Shown here: piece by piece, positions 52,834 to 62,344 of the stretch
How positions within the stretch are numbered: position 1 is the stretch's first letter
Layout of the letters: the number at the start of each line of letters is the position of its first letter
From: Terriglobia bacterium
GTDB lineage: Bacteria; Acidobacteriota; Vicinamibacteria; Vicinamibacterales; CAVVIG01
Direction: 5' to 3'
Assembly: GCA_020073005.1 (NCBI GenBank)
Contig: JAIQFX010000034.1
Coordinates: 1-63,615 of the forward strand
Length of the DNA stretch: 63,615 nucleotides
Position numbers and translations under genes: made by a program
The notes under the pieces: generated by a model
The model's database searches: none
What the model saw: the letters and a program-made list of their open reading frames with translations, nothing else
What the model was told of the DNA's origin: nothing

Positions 52834-53424
52834 TCACCCCTTTGCGAACGCGGCGCCGGCCACTTCAGCGCCCCTGGCGCGCATCTGCGCGAGCGCGCGC
52901 GCCGAGTCGTCTCGATCGACGCCGGCGATCGCGTCTTCGAGCACCGTGACCTGCAGGCCCGCGGCCAGCGCGTCGAACACTGAGTAGACGACGCAGTAGT
53001 CGGTCGCCAGGCCGCCGACATAAATATGATGGACGCCGCGCTCCGCCAGGTCCGAGAGGAGCGGCTTGCCCTCGGGCGTGCGGCCCTCGAATGCGGAATA
53101 CCCGGCGCGGTCGGCATCCTCGCCTTTGGTGACGAGGATGGCCGTCGGCGGCAGACGAAGATTCGGATGAAAGCCGGCGCCGTCGGTGCCTTGCACGCCG
53201 TGCGGCGGCCAGAGTCCGCCGTACGGCTTGAAGTGCGTCGTGATCGACGGATGCCAGTCGCGCGACGCGTACACGGGGATGCCCTGGGCGACGCACTCCT
53301 CGATGTACTGGTTCAGCGCGCCGACCACGCGATCGCCGTCGGGCACCGGCAACGCGCCGCCGGGACAGAAATCCTTCTGCACGTCGACGACGAGTAACGC
53401 CGCGCCATCGCCCCTGATGATCAT
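52834..53424 (-). CDS. pncA: Nicotinamidase
   Basis: 196 residues, isochorismatase-like: VVDVQKDF with the catalytic Asp, SRDWHPSITTHF for metal binding (Asp and two His), VTKGEDADR with the Lys, and GLATDYCVVYS with the nucleophile Cys. It deaminates nicotinamide to nicotinate. It overlaps pncB by four bases (ATGA), so both steps of NAD salvage are one unit. Confidence 0.93.
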   Translation of the reverse strand: MIIRGDGAALLVVDVQKDFCPGGALPVPDGDRVVGALNQYIEECVAQGIPVYASRDWHPSITTHFKPYGGLWPPHGVQGTDGAGFHPNLRLPPTAILVTKGEDADRAGYSAFEGRTPEGKPLLSDLAERGVHHIYVGGLATDYCVVYSVFDALAAGLQVTVLEDAIAGVDRDDSARALAQMRARGAEVAGAAFAKG

Positions 53425-54770
53425 CGAAGCGTTCCTTCGTGCTGGTGCTCGCGAGACAGCGCGTCACGCTCGCTCGCGAGCGCCGGACTGAGATCCACGC
53501 GGTAGGCCGGCTGCGCCGGGTCGAGACCGCGCACGCGCCGCGGCAGCCGCTCCCGCTCGCGTGTGGCCTGCGCGCGTGCTTCGTCGAGCGTCACGCGTCC
53601 CGCGGAGCGCCGGCGGCCGCCCGCCATCACCTGCTGCAGCAGCGGTCGCCCGCCGTGGTCTTCGTCGCGGCGGCCGAGCACGTCGTGGTCGGCGATCCCG
53701 GCGCGCTCGACGCGAAAGATCTGCTTGGGACCCGGCAGCAGCACTTTTCCGGTCGACAGCTTCAGGCGCGGCCGGCCCGCGTACTCGACGAGCTTGTACG
53801 CGATGTCGAGACTCGGCGCGTCACGCGACACGCCCATATCTGTTCCGACGCCGAAGCCGTCAATCGGGGTGCCGGACGCCAGCAGCCGCGCGATCTCGTC
53901 TTCGTTGAGGCCGCCGCTCGCGAAGATGGTCACCTGATGAAGGCCGGCGTCATCGAGCAGCCGGCGCGTCTTGAACGCCAGATCGCCGAGGTCGCCTGAA
54001 TCGAGGCGCACGCCGCTGATGCGAAAGCGCGGCCCGAGCTCGCGCGCGAGATCGATCACTTTTTGAACGCCGTCGAGTGTGTCGTACGTATCGACCAGCA
54101 GGATCGTGTCCGGATAGAGCCGCGCGAACGCGCGGAAGGCGTCGTACTCGTCGTCGTGCGCCTGAATGTAGCTGTGCGCGAGCGTGCCGGCGACACGCAG
54201 CCCGTACGCCTGGCCGGCGGCGACGTTGGAGGTCGCGTGCACGCCGGCGATGTGAAACGCGCGCGCGGCCTTCAGTCCGGCGTCGATGCCGTGCATGCGG
54301 CGCAGCCCGAAGTCCACGATCTGCCGGCCCTGCGCGGCATCGACGATGCGCGCGGCCTTGGAGGCGAGGACGGTCTGCAGGTGAATCTGGTTCATCACGA
54401 ACGCTTCGACGAGCTGCGCCTCGTCGATCGGCGCCTCGATTTCGACGAGCGGTTCGTTCGCGAACACGGGCGTCCCTTCGGGGACCGCGTAGACGTCGCC
54501 GGTGAATCGAAGCTGTTCCAGGTGCCTCAGAAACGGCTCGGAGAAGCGCCCGACCGATTCCAGATAGTCCAGCGCGGGCTGGTCGAAGTGAAGCGTCTCG
54601 AGAAACGCCAGCACGTCGTCGAGCCCGCACGCCAGCAGGTAATTCCGGCGCTCGGGCAGGCGCCGCACGAACAGGCTGAACACGGCGCGCTCACGCATGC
54701 GCTCTTCGAAATAGGCCTGGAGCATCGTGAGCTCGTACAGATCGGTGAACAGCGCTGGGCTGAATTGCAT
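53421..54770 (-). CDS. pncB: Nicotinate phosphoribosyltransferase
   Basis: 449 residues: FTDLYELTMLQAYF at the start, MHGIDAGLKAARAFHIAGVHATSNVAAGQAYGL, TLAHSYIQAHDDEYDAFRAF with the phosphorylated His, LLVDTYDT, GVRLDSGDLGDLAFKTRRLLDDAG, FASGGLNED and GFGVGTDM. It makes nicotinate mononucleotide. Forms an NAD-salvage operon with pncA. No clear ribosome site before the ATG at 54770. Confidence 0.93.
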   Translation of the reverse strand: MQFSPALFTDLYELTMLQAYFEERMRERAVFSLFVRRLPERRNYLLACGLDDVLAFLETLHFDQPALDYLESVGRFSEPFLRHLEQLRFTGDVYAVPEGTPVFANEPLVEIEAPIDEAQLVEAFVMNQIHLQTVLASKAARIVDAAQGRQIVDFGLRRMHGIDAGLKAARAFHIAGVHATSNVAAGQAYGLRVAGTLAHSYIQAHDDEYDAFRAFARLYPDTILLVDTYDTLDGVQKVIDLARELGPRFRISGVRLDSGDLGDLAFKTRRLLDDAGLHQVTIFASGGLNEDEIARLLASGTPIDGFGVGTDMGVSRDAPSLDIAYKLVEYAGRPRLKLSTGKVLLPGPKQIFRVERAGIADHDVLGRRDEDHGGRPLLQQVMAGGRRRSAGRVTLDEARAQATRERERLPRRVRGLDPAQPAYRVDLSPALASERDALSREHQHEGTLR

Positions 54771-54856
54771 TAACCAAACAGCTCAGCACGAGGCGTGCCA
54801 CGTGACCCGCAGGTCCGGCGCCGCGCCTTGACGGAAACCCGGCAAGAGGACCCGGG

Positions 54857-55276
54857 TTACTCGAGGACGCGCGTGAGGATTCGGACCAGCATCCGCTGCT
54901 CGCGCACGGACAGGCGCCCAAGGGTGGCGGGCGGCGTCGTCATGCGATCGACCAGCAGGGCGCGAAGCCGGGAACCTGTCGGCGTCAGATCCAGCACCTT
55001 CACCCGGCGGTCCTCGCCCGACGGGCGGCGCCGCACGAGCCCGCGCGATTCGAGCCGGTCCACCAGTCCGGTCACGTTCGACGCGTCGCAGGCAAGCGTC
55101 TCGGCGAGCCGCCGCATCGGGATCGGCCGTCCCGGCTCGATCAGGTGGAGCAGGTGGCATTGCGCCGGCGAGAGCTCGAGCTCGGCGGCCAGCACCGGCA
55201 GGTGCGCGCGCTGCGTGAAGAAGAACTGCACCAGGAGCTGCCAGGCGTCGCACGCGTCGCGGCTCGTGTGCTTCAT
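54857..55276 (-). CDS. MarR family regulator
   Basis: 139 residues, MarR winged helix: LVQFFFTQRAHLPVLAAELELSPAQCHLLHLIEPGRPIPMRRLAETLACDASNVTGLVDRLESRGLVRRRPSGEDRRVKVLDLTPTGSRL. The DRR wing is intact. It diverges from lon across 65 bases that hold an inverted repeat, so it probably controls itself and lon. There is no Shine-Dalgarno; TATACT sits seven bases before the ATG. Confidence 0.92.
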   Translation of the reverse strand: MKHTSRDACDAWQLLVQFFFTQRAHLPVLAAELELSPAQCHLLHLIEPGRPIPMRRLAETLACDASNVTGLVDRLESRGLVRRRPSGEDRRVKVLDLTPTGSRLRALLVDRMTTPPATLGRLSVREQRMLVRILTRVLE

Positions 55277-55283
55277 CGCCGGT

Positions 55284-55289
55284 AGTATA
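55284..55289 (-). promoter_or_regulatory. marR -10 hexamer TATACT
   Basis: Minus-strand TATACT followed by ACCGGCG and the ATG at 55276: leaderless spacing. Its -35 region falls on the inverted repeat at 55298-55312. Confidence 0.5.
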
Positions 55290-55297
55290 GTTCATCT

Positions 55298-55312
55298 TGT
55301 CAATTGTTGACA
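55298..55312. promoter_or_regulatory. Inverted repeat TGTCAA-TTG-TTGACA, candidate MarR operator
   Basis: Perfect six-base arms around TTG. The right arm is also the lon -35 TTGACA, so a bound regulator would block lon, and the site covers the upstream region of marR. Confidence 0.6.
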
Positions 55313-55335
55313 TCATCAAGTATTGAGCGTAATCT
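55307..55335 (+). promoter_or_regulatory. lon promoter, leaderless
   Basis: -35 TTGACA (55307-55312), 17-base spacer, -10 TAATCT (55330-55335), then six bases and ATG at 55342. Transcription would start at or next to the start codon; there is no Shine-Dalgarno. Confidence 0.65.
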
Positions 55336-55341
55336 CGCTGC

Positions 55342-57618
55342 ATGACACCCCTGAAACTGATTCCTCTTGATGATGCCGTGGTGTTCCCCGGCATGCCGGT
55401 GACGCTGCCGGCGGCCGTCGGCGACGAGACGCGCGTGTTGCTCATCCCGCGGCAAGGCAGCGGCTACGCCAAGGTCGGCGTCGTCGCGGAGGTCGCCGAG
55501 CGCCCGCGCGGGCGGCGCGGCCTCGCCTCGCTCGTGGCGCTCCACCGCGGCGTGCCGGGCGCGGCGCACACGGACCCGGACGGCGTCCTCCGCGTGGACG
55601 TCGACGAGCGTCCCGACGTCGCCCCGCCGCCGAGCCTGACGCGCGATCTCGAGCGCGAGTATCGGGCCGTGGTCGAGGAAATTCTCGAGCTCCGCGGCGA
55701 CGATGGCCGCATCAGCGCGTTCGTCCGCTCGATCACCGATCCGGGCGCGCTCGCGGATACGTCCGGCTTCTCGCCGGACCTGAACTTCAACCAGAAGCTG
55801 GAACTGCTGGAAACGCTCGACGTCGTCGAGCGACTGTCGCTCGCCTTGCGGTTTCAGCAGGATCGGCTGGCGGAACTCCGCGTCCGCAAGCGCATCCGCG
55901 ACGACGTGGAATCGGGCGCGCAGAAACAGCAGCGCGAGTACTTCCTGCGCCGCCAGATGGACGCGATCCGCAAGGAGCTCGGCGAGAATGAAGGATCGAT
56001 CGCCGAGGAATATCGCAAGAAGATTGCGGCGGCGTCGATGCCGGAGGCCGTACGGCAGCAGGCCGAACGGGAGCTCTCGCGCTTCGAGCGGATGGGCGAC
56101 GCGAACGCCGAAGCGTCGATGATCCGGACCTATCTCGACTGGTTGCTCGCCGTCCCGTGGTCGAAGCGATCGGAAGAGCTTCTCGACCCGCAGCACGCGC
56201 GCGAGGTGCTCGACGCCGACCACGCGGGTCTCGACGACGTCAAGCAGCGCATCACCGAGTATCTGGCGGTCCGCAAGCTGCGCGCCGAGCGCGGGCTGAC
56301 CGACGATCGCCGGTCGGGCGCGATTCTGACGCTGATCGGCCCGCCCGGAACCGGCAAGACCTCGATTGGCGAATCGATCGCCCGCGCCACCGGCCGGCAG
56401 TTCGTGCGCATGTCGCTCGGCGGCGTCCGTGACGAAGCCGAGATCCGCGGCCATCGTCGTACTTACATCGGCGCGCTGCCGGGACGGCTCGTGCGGGCGC
56501 TCCGGGACGCCGGGACGATGAATCCGGTGATCCTGCTCGACGAGGTGGACAAGCTCGGGGCCGACTGGCGCGGCGATCCGTCGGCGGCGCTGCTCGAGGT
56601 CCTCGACCCGGCGCAGAATCACGCGTTCCAGGATCACTATCTCGACGTCGCGCTCGATCTGTCGCACGTGCTCTTCATCGCGACGGCCAACGTGGCCGAC
56701 ACGATTCCCGGTCCGCTGCTCGACCGGATGGAAGTCATCCGGTTCGACGGCTACACGACCGACGAGAAGGTGTCCATCGGGCGCGGGTACCTCTGGCCGC
56801 GCCAGGTGGAACGCAACGGCTTGACGCCCGACGACGTGACGGTCGACGACGCGGTCCTGCGCTTGATCGTCAGCGACTACACGCGGGAGGCGGGCGTCCG
56901 CCAGCTCGAACGCGAGGTGGGCCGGGTGCTCCGGAAAACGGCCACGCGCGTCGCCTCAGGCGATCGGCCGAAGCCGATCGTCATCGATGCCGCGGCGGTG
57001 CTCGAAGCGCTGGGGCGGCCGAAGTTCTTTCACGAGGCCGCGGCGCGCATCGCGGTGCCCGGCGTGGCCACCGGACTCGCCGTCACCGGCGTGGGCGGAG
57101 ACGTGCTGTTCGTCGAAGCGGCGTCGATGGCCGGCAAGAGCGGGCTCGTGCTCACGGGACAGCTGGGCGACGTCATGAAAGAGTCCGCGCGAATTGCGCT
57201 GACGTTCGTTCGCAGTCACGCGCCGCAGCTCGGCATCGACGAACAGATGTTCGACAGCCGGGAGTTCCACGTCCACGTGCCCGCCGGCGCGATCCCCAAG
57301 GATGGACCGAGCGCGGGCGTGACGATGGTCACCGCGCTTGCCTCGTTGCTGACCGGCCGTCCGGTCAGGGGCACCGTGGGCATGACCGGCGAGGTCACGC
57401 TGCAGGGACGCGTGCTGCCGATCGGCGGCCTGAAGCAGAAGGTGCTGGCGGCGCACGCCGCCGGCTTGACGGAGGTGATCCTCCCCGAGCGCAACGCACC
57501 CGATCTGGACGACGTGCCGTCCGACGTCCGCGAGCGCATGCAGTTCCACCCTGTGGCGTCGGTGGACGAAGTGCTCGCGCTCGCGCTGGCGCCGAGCGCG
57601 CTCGCGATGGTCGCGTAA
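55342..57618 (+). CDS. lon: Lon protease
   Basis: 758 residues. N-terminal substrate domain ([17 protein letters not shown]), long helices ([23 protein letters not shown]), AAA+ module with Walker [10 protein letters not shown] (K339) and [11 protein letters not shown], sensor regions, and the protease domain with catalytic S657 (PKDGPSAGV) and K700 ([13 protein letters not shown]), 43 apart. It degrades misfolded and regulatory proteins. Expressed from a promoter overlapped by a candidate MarR site; the mRNA looks leaderless. Confidence 0.97.
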   Translation: MTPLKLIPLDDAVVFPGMPVTLPAAVGDETRVLLIPRQGSGYAKVGVVAEVAERPRGRRGLASLVALHRGVPGAAHTDPDGVLRVDVDERPDVAPPPSLTRDLEREYRAVVEEILELRGDDGRISAFVRSITDPGALADTSGFSPDLNFNQKLELLETLDVVERLSLALRFQQDRLAELRVRKRIRDDVESGAQKQQREYFLRRQMDAIRKELGENEGSIAEEYRKKIAAASMPEAVRQQAERELSRFERMGDANAEASMIRTYLDWLLAVPWSKRSEELLDPQHAREVLDADHAGLDDVKQRITEYLAVRKLRAERGLTDDRRSGAILTLIGPPGTGKTSIGESIARATGRQFVRMSLGGVRDEAEIRGHRRTYIGALPGRLVRALRDAGTMNPVILLDEVDKLGADWRGDPSAALLEVLDPAQNHAFQDHYLDVALDLSHVLFIATANVADTIPGPLLDRMEVIRFDGYTTDEKVSIGRGYLWPRQVERNGLTPDDVTVDDAVLRLIVSDYTREAGVRQLEREVGRVLRKTATRVASGDRPKPIVIDAAAVLEALGRPKFFHEAAARIAVPGVATGLAVTGVGGDVLFVEAASMAGKSGLVLTGQLGDVMKESARIALTFVRSHAPQLGIDEQMFDSREFHVHVPAGAIPKDGPSAGVTMVTALASLLTGRPVRGTVGMTGEVTLQGRVLPIGGLKQKVLAAHAAGLTEVILPERNAPDLDDVPSDVRERMQFHPVASVDEVLALALAPSALAMVA

Positions 57619-57634
57619 CCGGCACCGTCAGCAC

Positions 57635-59236
57635 TCACGCATACTGCGGCACGTACATGAAGCGAGCCGCTTCCGCCGTGAGATCGGCCGGCCGTGGGTG
57701 TGAGGCGTGCCCCTGCTCGTGGGCGAGGGCTGCGACCGCGACAGACACGGCCACGGCCACCTCGCGCAGGCGTGCCGCGGCGGGAAACACGCGGCCCTGC
57801 TGAAGGTCAGCCTGTGACACGCGATCGGCGAGCGCACGGGCGGCGGCAAGAAACATCTCGTCCGTGACTCGTCGTGCACCGGATAGGAGCAGACCGAGCC
57901 CTATGCCTGGGAAGATGCAGGAATTGTTCGCCTGCCCCGGCCAGTGCACCCGTCCGGCCAGCGTCACCGGGCCGAACGGGCTGCCGCTGGCGAAAATCGC
58001 CCGCCCGCCGGTCCACGCGTAGGCCTGGTCAGCCGTGCATTCCGCTTTCGACGTCGGATTGGAGAGCGCGAACACGATCGGCCGCTCGTTCAGGCGCGAC
58101 ATGGCGCCCAGCAGCGGCTGCGTGAACATGCCGGTCCGCCCGCAAGCGCCGATCAACGCCGTGGGCCGGAAGTCCTCAACCGATGACAGAAGGTCCGGCA
58201 TGGGTGCGCGGTCCTGAGCGAACGGGCGCTTGTGCTCCGGCAAATCGGCGCGGCTCGCGACCACCACACCCTTGGAATCGATGAACAGGCAGCGCCGCCG
58301 GGCCTCTGCCTCCGATAATCCCTCCCGCTGCATGGCCGCAGCGACGGTCGCGCCGATGCCGAGACACGCCTCGCCCGCGCCGACAAAGAGAATGCGCTCG
58401 TCGACGAGCCTTCTTCCGGTGATGCGGCCAGCCGAGTACAGCCCGGCCAGCCCCATCGCCCCCGTCCCCTGCACATCGTCGTTGAAGCAACAGAGCTCGT
58501 GTCGATAGCGCTTCAGCAGGCGGAATGCGCACGTATTGTTGAAATCTTCGAACTGCACGATCGCGCCAGGAAACACGGCCTGCGTGGCGGCGACGAACTC
58601 GTCGAGGAACGCATCGTAGGGCGCCCCCGTCATCCGCGGCTGTGACTCGCCGAGGTACGACGGATCGGTTCGCAACGACTCGTTGTCCGTCCCGACATCG
58701 AGCGTGACGGGCACGCACAGTGCTGGTGGCACGCCGGCGCAGGCGGTGTAGAGCGCGAGCTTGCCGATGGGAATGCCCATGCCGTTGGCGCCGAGGTCGC
58801 CGAGTCCGAGGATTCGCCCGCCGTCAGTGACGACGATGATGCCGGCACGCGAGCGCGGCCAGTGCCGCAGCAGCTCTGCGACCCGGCCTCGATGCTGCGC
58901 CGCCGAGATGTACAGGCCGCGGGGCCGTTCATAGATTCGACTCCAGTCAAGGCAGGCTTGACCGACGGTCGGCGTGTAGATGATCGGGAGCGTCTCCTCC
59001 AGGTGATCGAGTACGACGCGGGCGAACAGCGTTTCGTTGTCGGCCTGCATCGCGCTCAGGTAGCGGTACTGTTCGAGCGGGCTGGTCTTCCCGCGCACGT
59101 TTTCGATCGCCCGCGCCGCCTGCTCCTGCAACGATTCCACACGGGGCGGGAGCAGACCCTCGAGCCCCAGGCGCAGACGTTCGTCGCGGGTGTATGCGGT
59201 GCCCTTGTTGATGAGGGCGTCGCGGAGTCTTTCCAT
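57635..59236 (-). CDS. NAD-type malic enzyme (long form)
   Basis: 533 residues, large malic enzyme family: NETLFARVVLDHLEETLPIIYTPTVGQAC, RPRGLYIS, VTDGGRILGLGDLGANGMGIPIGKLALYTACAGV, QFEDFNNTCAFRLLKRYR, CFNDDVQGTGA, LFVGAGEACLGIG and FALSNPTSKAECT. It oxidatively decarboxylates malate to pyruvate. The Gly-rich nucleotide site suggests NAD, but NADP cannot be excluded. Cytoplasmic. GGGAG precedes the ATG. Confidence 0.92.
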   Translation of the reverse strand: MERLRDALINKGTAYTRDERLRLGLEGLLPPRVESLQEQAARAIENVRGKTSPLEQYRYLSAMQADNETLFARVVLDHLEETLPIIYTPTVGQACLDWSRIYERPRGLYISAAQHRGRVAELLRHWPRSRAGIIVVTDGGRILGLGDLGANGMGIPIGKLALYTACAGVPPALCVPVTLDVGTDNESLRTDPSYLGESQPRMTGAPYDAFLDEFVAATQAVFPGAIVQFEDFNNTCAFRLLKRYRHELCCFNDDVQGTGAMGLAGLYSAGRITGRRLVDERILFVGAGEACLGIGATVAAAMQREGLSEAEARRRCLFIDSKGVVVASRADLPEHKRPFAQDRAPMPDLLSSVEDFRPTALIGACGRTGMFTQPLLGAMSRLNERPIVFALSNPTSKAECTADQAYAWTGGRAIFASGSPFGPVTLAGRVHWPGQANNSCIFPGIGLGLLLSGARRVTDEMFLAAARALADRVSQADLQQGRVFPAAARLREVAVAVSVAVAALAHEQGHASHPRPADLTAEAARFMYVPQYA

Positions 59237-59242
59237 ATCTCC

Positions 59243-59773
59243 CTATCGCATCCTCGACTGCAGCGTGATCGCTTTTCCGTCGACCACGAACCTTCCGTAG
59301 CCCTGGTGATGGATCGTCCGCCGATCCTTCTGTTTCGGATTCATCCACGCCTTGACCACTTCAAGGATGAAGAGGTTGTACCTGCGGACGAGACGGGTGT
59401 CGACGACCTGGCACTCGAGGTTGGCGAAACACTCCTCGATCAGCGGCGGCGCGACGCGCCGGGCCGGCACCGGCGTCAGCCGGAATTTCCTGAACTTGTC
59501 CACCTGGCGGCCCGAGCAGTTGCCGACCTCCACGACGGTCGCCGCAAGCGGCAGCGCCGGAATCGCAATCACGCACTCCTTCGTCGCCCGCAACGCGGCA
59601 TGGCTGTGGTTGGCCTCGCTGACGACGCACGCCACCAGCGGCGGCTCGAACTCGACCATCATGTGCCACGACATCGTCATGACGTTGGCGCGGCCGGCGC
59701 GCGCGGTCGTCAGCAGCACGACCGGGCCGGGTTCGAGCAACTGGTAGACCTTCGACAGCGTGAAGTCTCTCAC
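59243..59773 (-). CDS. Flavin reductase-like domain protein, 176 aa
   Basis: Start at the GTG at 59773, just after the nitroreductase stop. FMN-binding split barrel: GPVVLLTTARAGRANVMTMSWHMMVEFEPPLVACVVSEANHSHAALRATKECVIAIP, then VEVGNCSGRQVDKFRKF, and ANLECQVVDTRLVRRYNLFILEVVKAWM. Supplies reduced flavin or acts as an oxidoreductase. It is coupled to the nitroreductase and precedes the malic enzyme by six bases, a possible redox operon. Confidence 0.85.
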   Translation of the reverse strand: MRDFTLSKVYQLLEPGPVVLLTTARAGRANVMTMSWHMMVEFEPPLVACVVSEANHSHAALRATKECVIAIPALPLAATVVEVGNCSGRQVDKFRKFRLTPVPARRVAPPLIEECFANLECQVVDTRLVRRYNLFILEVVKAWMNPKQKDRRTIHHQGYGRFVVDGKAITLQSRMR

Positions 59774-59774
59774 G

Positions 59775-60470
59775 TCAGAATCGATTCCGGTGGGTGAAGT
59801 CCTCCACGTCACGCCGCACGCGGAGGTAGGTTATGGGCGCCGTCGGATACCCGAGACGCACCGCGAAGCCGATCTTCAGGTGCTCGGGCGCGCCCAGCAT
59901 TCGCGTGACTTCCCGCTCGACCGCGGTCGCGCTCATGATGCTCTGGATGTGGAACCCGATGCCGAGCGACTGCGCGACGAGCCACATGTTCTCCATGACG
60001 CAGCCCAGGCTCATCAGGCCGAGCACGTCGCCTTCCGACGCGGGCGCGCGCTTGCGCGAGTCGTAGAACACGACGAGGAGCGCCGCGCTCATCCTGATGG
60101 GAACGCCGAGGATGGAGTGCGCGTGCGGCTCTTCGATGTGGGGTTTGACGCCAGGCGTGCGCCACGACAGCGGAAACATCGTCCCGAGCAGCCCGACCTT
60201 CTTGCGCTTCAGCTCCTCTTCTGAAAACGACAGCTGCTCGTAGTTCTCCTCGACGAACACGCGCGACGTCTCCGTCGGGATCTTCGACAGCGCGTCGAGG
60301 ACGCGGCGATCGTCGACCACGACGATCTCGAAGTTCTGCATGTTGTGCGCCGTCGGGGCCCATCGCGCCGCTTCGAGAATCCGCCGGAGGTGATGCTCGG
60401 GAATGCGTCGTTCAGGATCGAAGAGGGCTCTTGATGACTGACGCTGTTCGATCAGCTCGAGGATATCCAT
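59775..60470 (-). CDS. Nitroreductase family protein, 231 aa
   Basis: ATG at 60470 with GAGG upstream. Flavin pattern LIEQRQSSRALFDPERRIPEHHLRRILEAARWAPTAHNMQNFEIVVV, long insertion in the middle, then MSLGCVMENMWLVAQSLGIGFHIQS and IGFAVRLGYP. Different branch from the 14472 nitroreductase. The flavin reductase gene starts one base after its stop, so they may share flavin or substrate. Confidence 0.85.
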   Translation of the reverse strand: MDILELIEQRQSSRALFDPERRIPEHHLRRILEAARWAPTAHNMQNFEIVVVDDRRVLDALSKIPTETSRVFVEENYEQLSFSEEELKRKKVGLLGTMFPLSWRTPGVKPHIEEPHAHSILGVPIRMSAALLVVFYDSRKRAPASEGDVLGLMSLGCVMENMWLVAQSLGIGFHIQSIMSATAVEREVTRMLGAPEHLKIGFAVRLGYPTAPITYLRVRRDVEDFTHRNRF

Positions 60471-60637
60471 CGCACGCCTCGCAAAGCGCCGGAAGGTGTC
60501 GTGGCGCAGGGATCCATCGCCGAATTGCCGGCACGATCCTGTCGCCTGTGCAAACTGCCTGCCTTCGACGGTGAGGGAGCCGGCGTCTTCAGACGGTCCG
60601 GCTGGAATCGCGGAGCCGGACCCTCTCGAGAGGCCGC

Positions 60638-62239
60638 CTAAGCGTTCTTCGTGCCCGCCTGTTCTCGCGGCACCTCGATCGTGAAGATCGTTCCGCCTCC
60701 AGGCGGACACTCGAAGCTGATGCGGCCTTGATGGCTCTCGACCAGCCGCTTCGCGGTGGAAAGGCCGAGGCCGGTGCCGCGCGCCTTGGTTGTGAAGAAT
60801 GGCGCGAAGATGCGGTCGCGGATGTCGGGCGGGATGCCGGCGCCGGAATCGGCCACCGTGATTCGGCACGCGCGATCGCCGAGGGCGATGACGGTGCGCA
60901 CGATCCCGCCGCCGTGTGTCGCGTGCGCGGCATTGAGATAGAGGTTCAGCAACACGATCCGGAACAGCTGGGGATCGAGGATGGTCTGCGCCGCGCCTTC
61001 GACCTCGAAGCGCACGTCTCGTGCCGTCGGATCCCGGCTGACGAGCGCCACGGTTTCGTTCGCGAGCGCCGTGAGATCGACCCGCACCGGGCGCACCTGA
61101 GGCGGTCGCGCAAACAGGAGGAGGTCCTTCATGAGCTCGTCCAGGGCATCGAGGCGGGCCATGATCTCGCCAATGACGGCGGCGTCCTTCCCTTCCAGCG
61201 GCAGCCGGCGGCCGATGACCTGAATCGCGCCGCGCACGCCGGCCAGCGGATTCCTGACTTCGTGCGCGACGACGGCCGCCATCTGGCCCAGCTTCACCAG
61301 CGTCGCCTGCTCGTGCAACTGTTCGTCGGCGGCCCGCAAGCTCTGCTCGGCGCGCTTGCGGACGATGATGCCGGCCAGGGTGCTCGCGAAGGAACCGAAG
61401 AACTCTTCCTCGGCGATGTCTTGCGGGTGGCCGGCGACCAGGTACACGTTGAGCACGCCCAGCATGGCCTCGCCCGCGACGATTGGGATGCAGTAATGCC
61501 CGTGGGGCGAGATGCCCGGGTAGGTGATCTCGTGACGTTCGTCAATGCCGCCGCAGTAGAGCATCTGTCCGGACGCAGCGGCCCGCCCGCACAAACATTG
61601 GCCCACCGGCACACGCGCGCAGCGTTCGAGAATGTGCCGATCGATGCCGTTGTGGGCCGCGAGCACCAGCTCCCCTGAGTTGTCGTCGACCAGGAAGACG
61701 GCGCCCACGCCCTGGGTGACGGGCCACGCGCTGTGCAGCACGAGCGTCAGCGCGCGCTGCAGCAGCTCCTCGAGGCTCAGATCCTCGAGCGCGAGGCGGA
61801 GCAGGGCGTTGAGGGTCTTCTGGCTCTCGTGACCTTCCCGGATCTGCTGGTCGGCGCGCTTCCGCTCGCTGATGTCGCGGACGATGGCCAGCAGACGATC
61901 GCGCTCGCCGATGACGACCCGCTTCAGGTTGACCTCGACCCAGAAGAGCCGGCCGTCGCGGTCCTTCGCCAGCCACTCGAAGAGCTGCGGCGTGCCCGCG
62001 GCCGCTTCCCCCGCCAGTTCCAGCGCGCGCGCCTGCGTGTGCGGCGCGGTCCCGGCGCTCAGATCCTCGACGGTGAGGCGCAGCGCCTCGTCGCGCGCGT
62101 ACCCATACATCTCCGACATCTTCCGGTTGACGTCGAGAATCGCGCCGGTCGCCGCATCGTGGATGAAAATGGCGTCGTTGGCCGTATCGAAGATCACGCG
62201 GTAGTCCGCGTCGGCGTGACGGGGGATGCCGTTGGTCAT
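60638..62239 (-). CDS. PAS-GAF sensor histidine kinase
   Basis: 533 residues from the ATG at 62239. PAS domain (~12-130: [35 protein letters not shown]... ERKRAD), GAF domain (~150-300: [51 protein letters not shown] with clustered Cys), HisKA with phosphoacceptor H326 ([13 protein letters not shown]), and HATPase ([51 protein letters not shown]). No membrane segment, so a cytoplasmic sensor. No response regulator is adjacent: an orphan kinase, perhaps the sensor for the stress genes around it. Confidence 0.92.
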   Translation of the reverse strand: MTNGIPRHADADYRVIFDTANDAIFIHDAATGAILDVNRKMSEMYGYARDEALRLTVEDLSAGTAPHTQARALELAGEAAAGTPQLFEWLAKDRDGRLFWVEVNLKRVVIGERDRLLAIVRDISERKRADQQIREGHESQKTLNALLRLALEDLSLEELLQRALTLVLHSAWPVTQGVGAVFLVDDNSGELVLAAHNGIDRHILERCARVPVGQCLCGRAAASGQMLYCGGIDERHEITYPGISPHGHYCIPIVAGEAMLGVLNVYLVAGHPQDIAEEEFFGSFASTLAGIIVRKRAEQSLRAADEQLHEQATLVKLGQMAAVVAHEVRNPLAGVRGAIQVIGRRLPLEGKDAAVIGEIMARLDALDELMKDLLLFARPPQVRPVRVDLTALANETVALVSRDPTARDVRFEVEGAAQTILDPQLFRIVLLNLYLNAAHATHGGGIVRTVIALGDRACRITVADSGAGIPPDIRDRIFAPFFTTKARGTGLGLSTAKRLVESHQGRISFECPPGGGTIFTIEVPREQAGTKNA

Positions 62240-62344
62240 GGCGGGTGTCGCTGACACCCGAGTCTACTCTCACCGCGAACCCTACGGATCGATGTGGGCG
62301 GGGACACGCCGCACGAGGCGGCACGAATGCCCCCGCCCCTCGCC

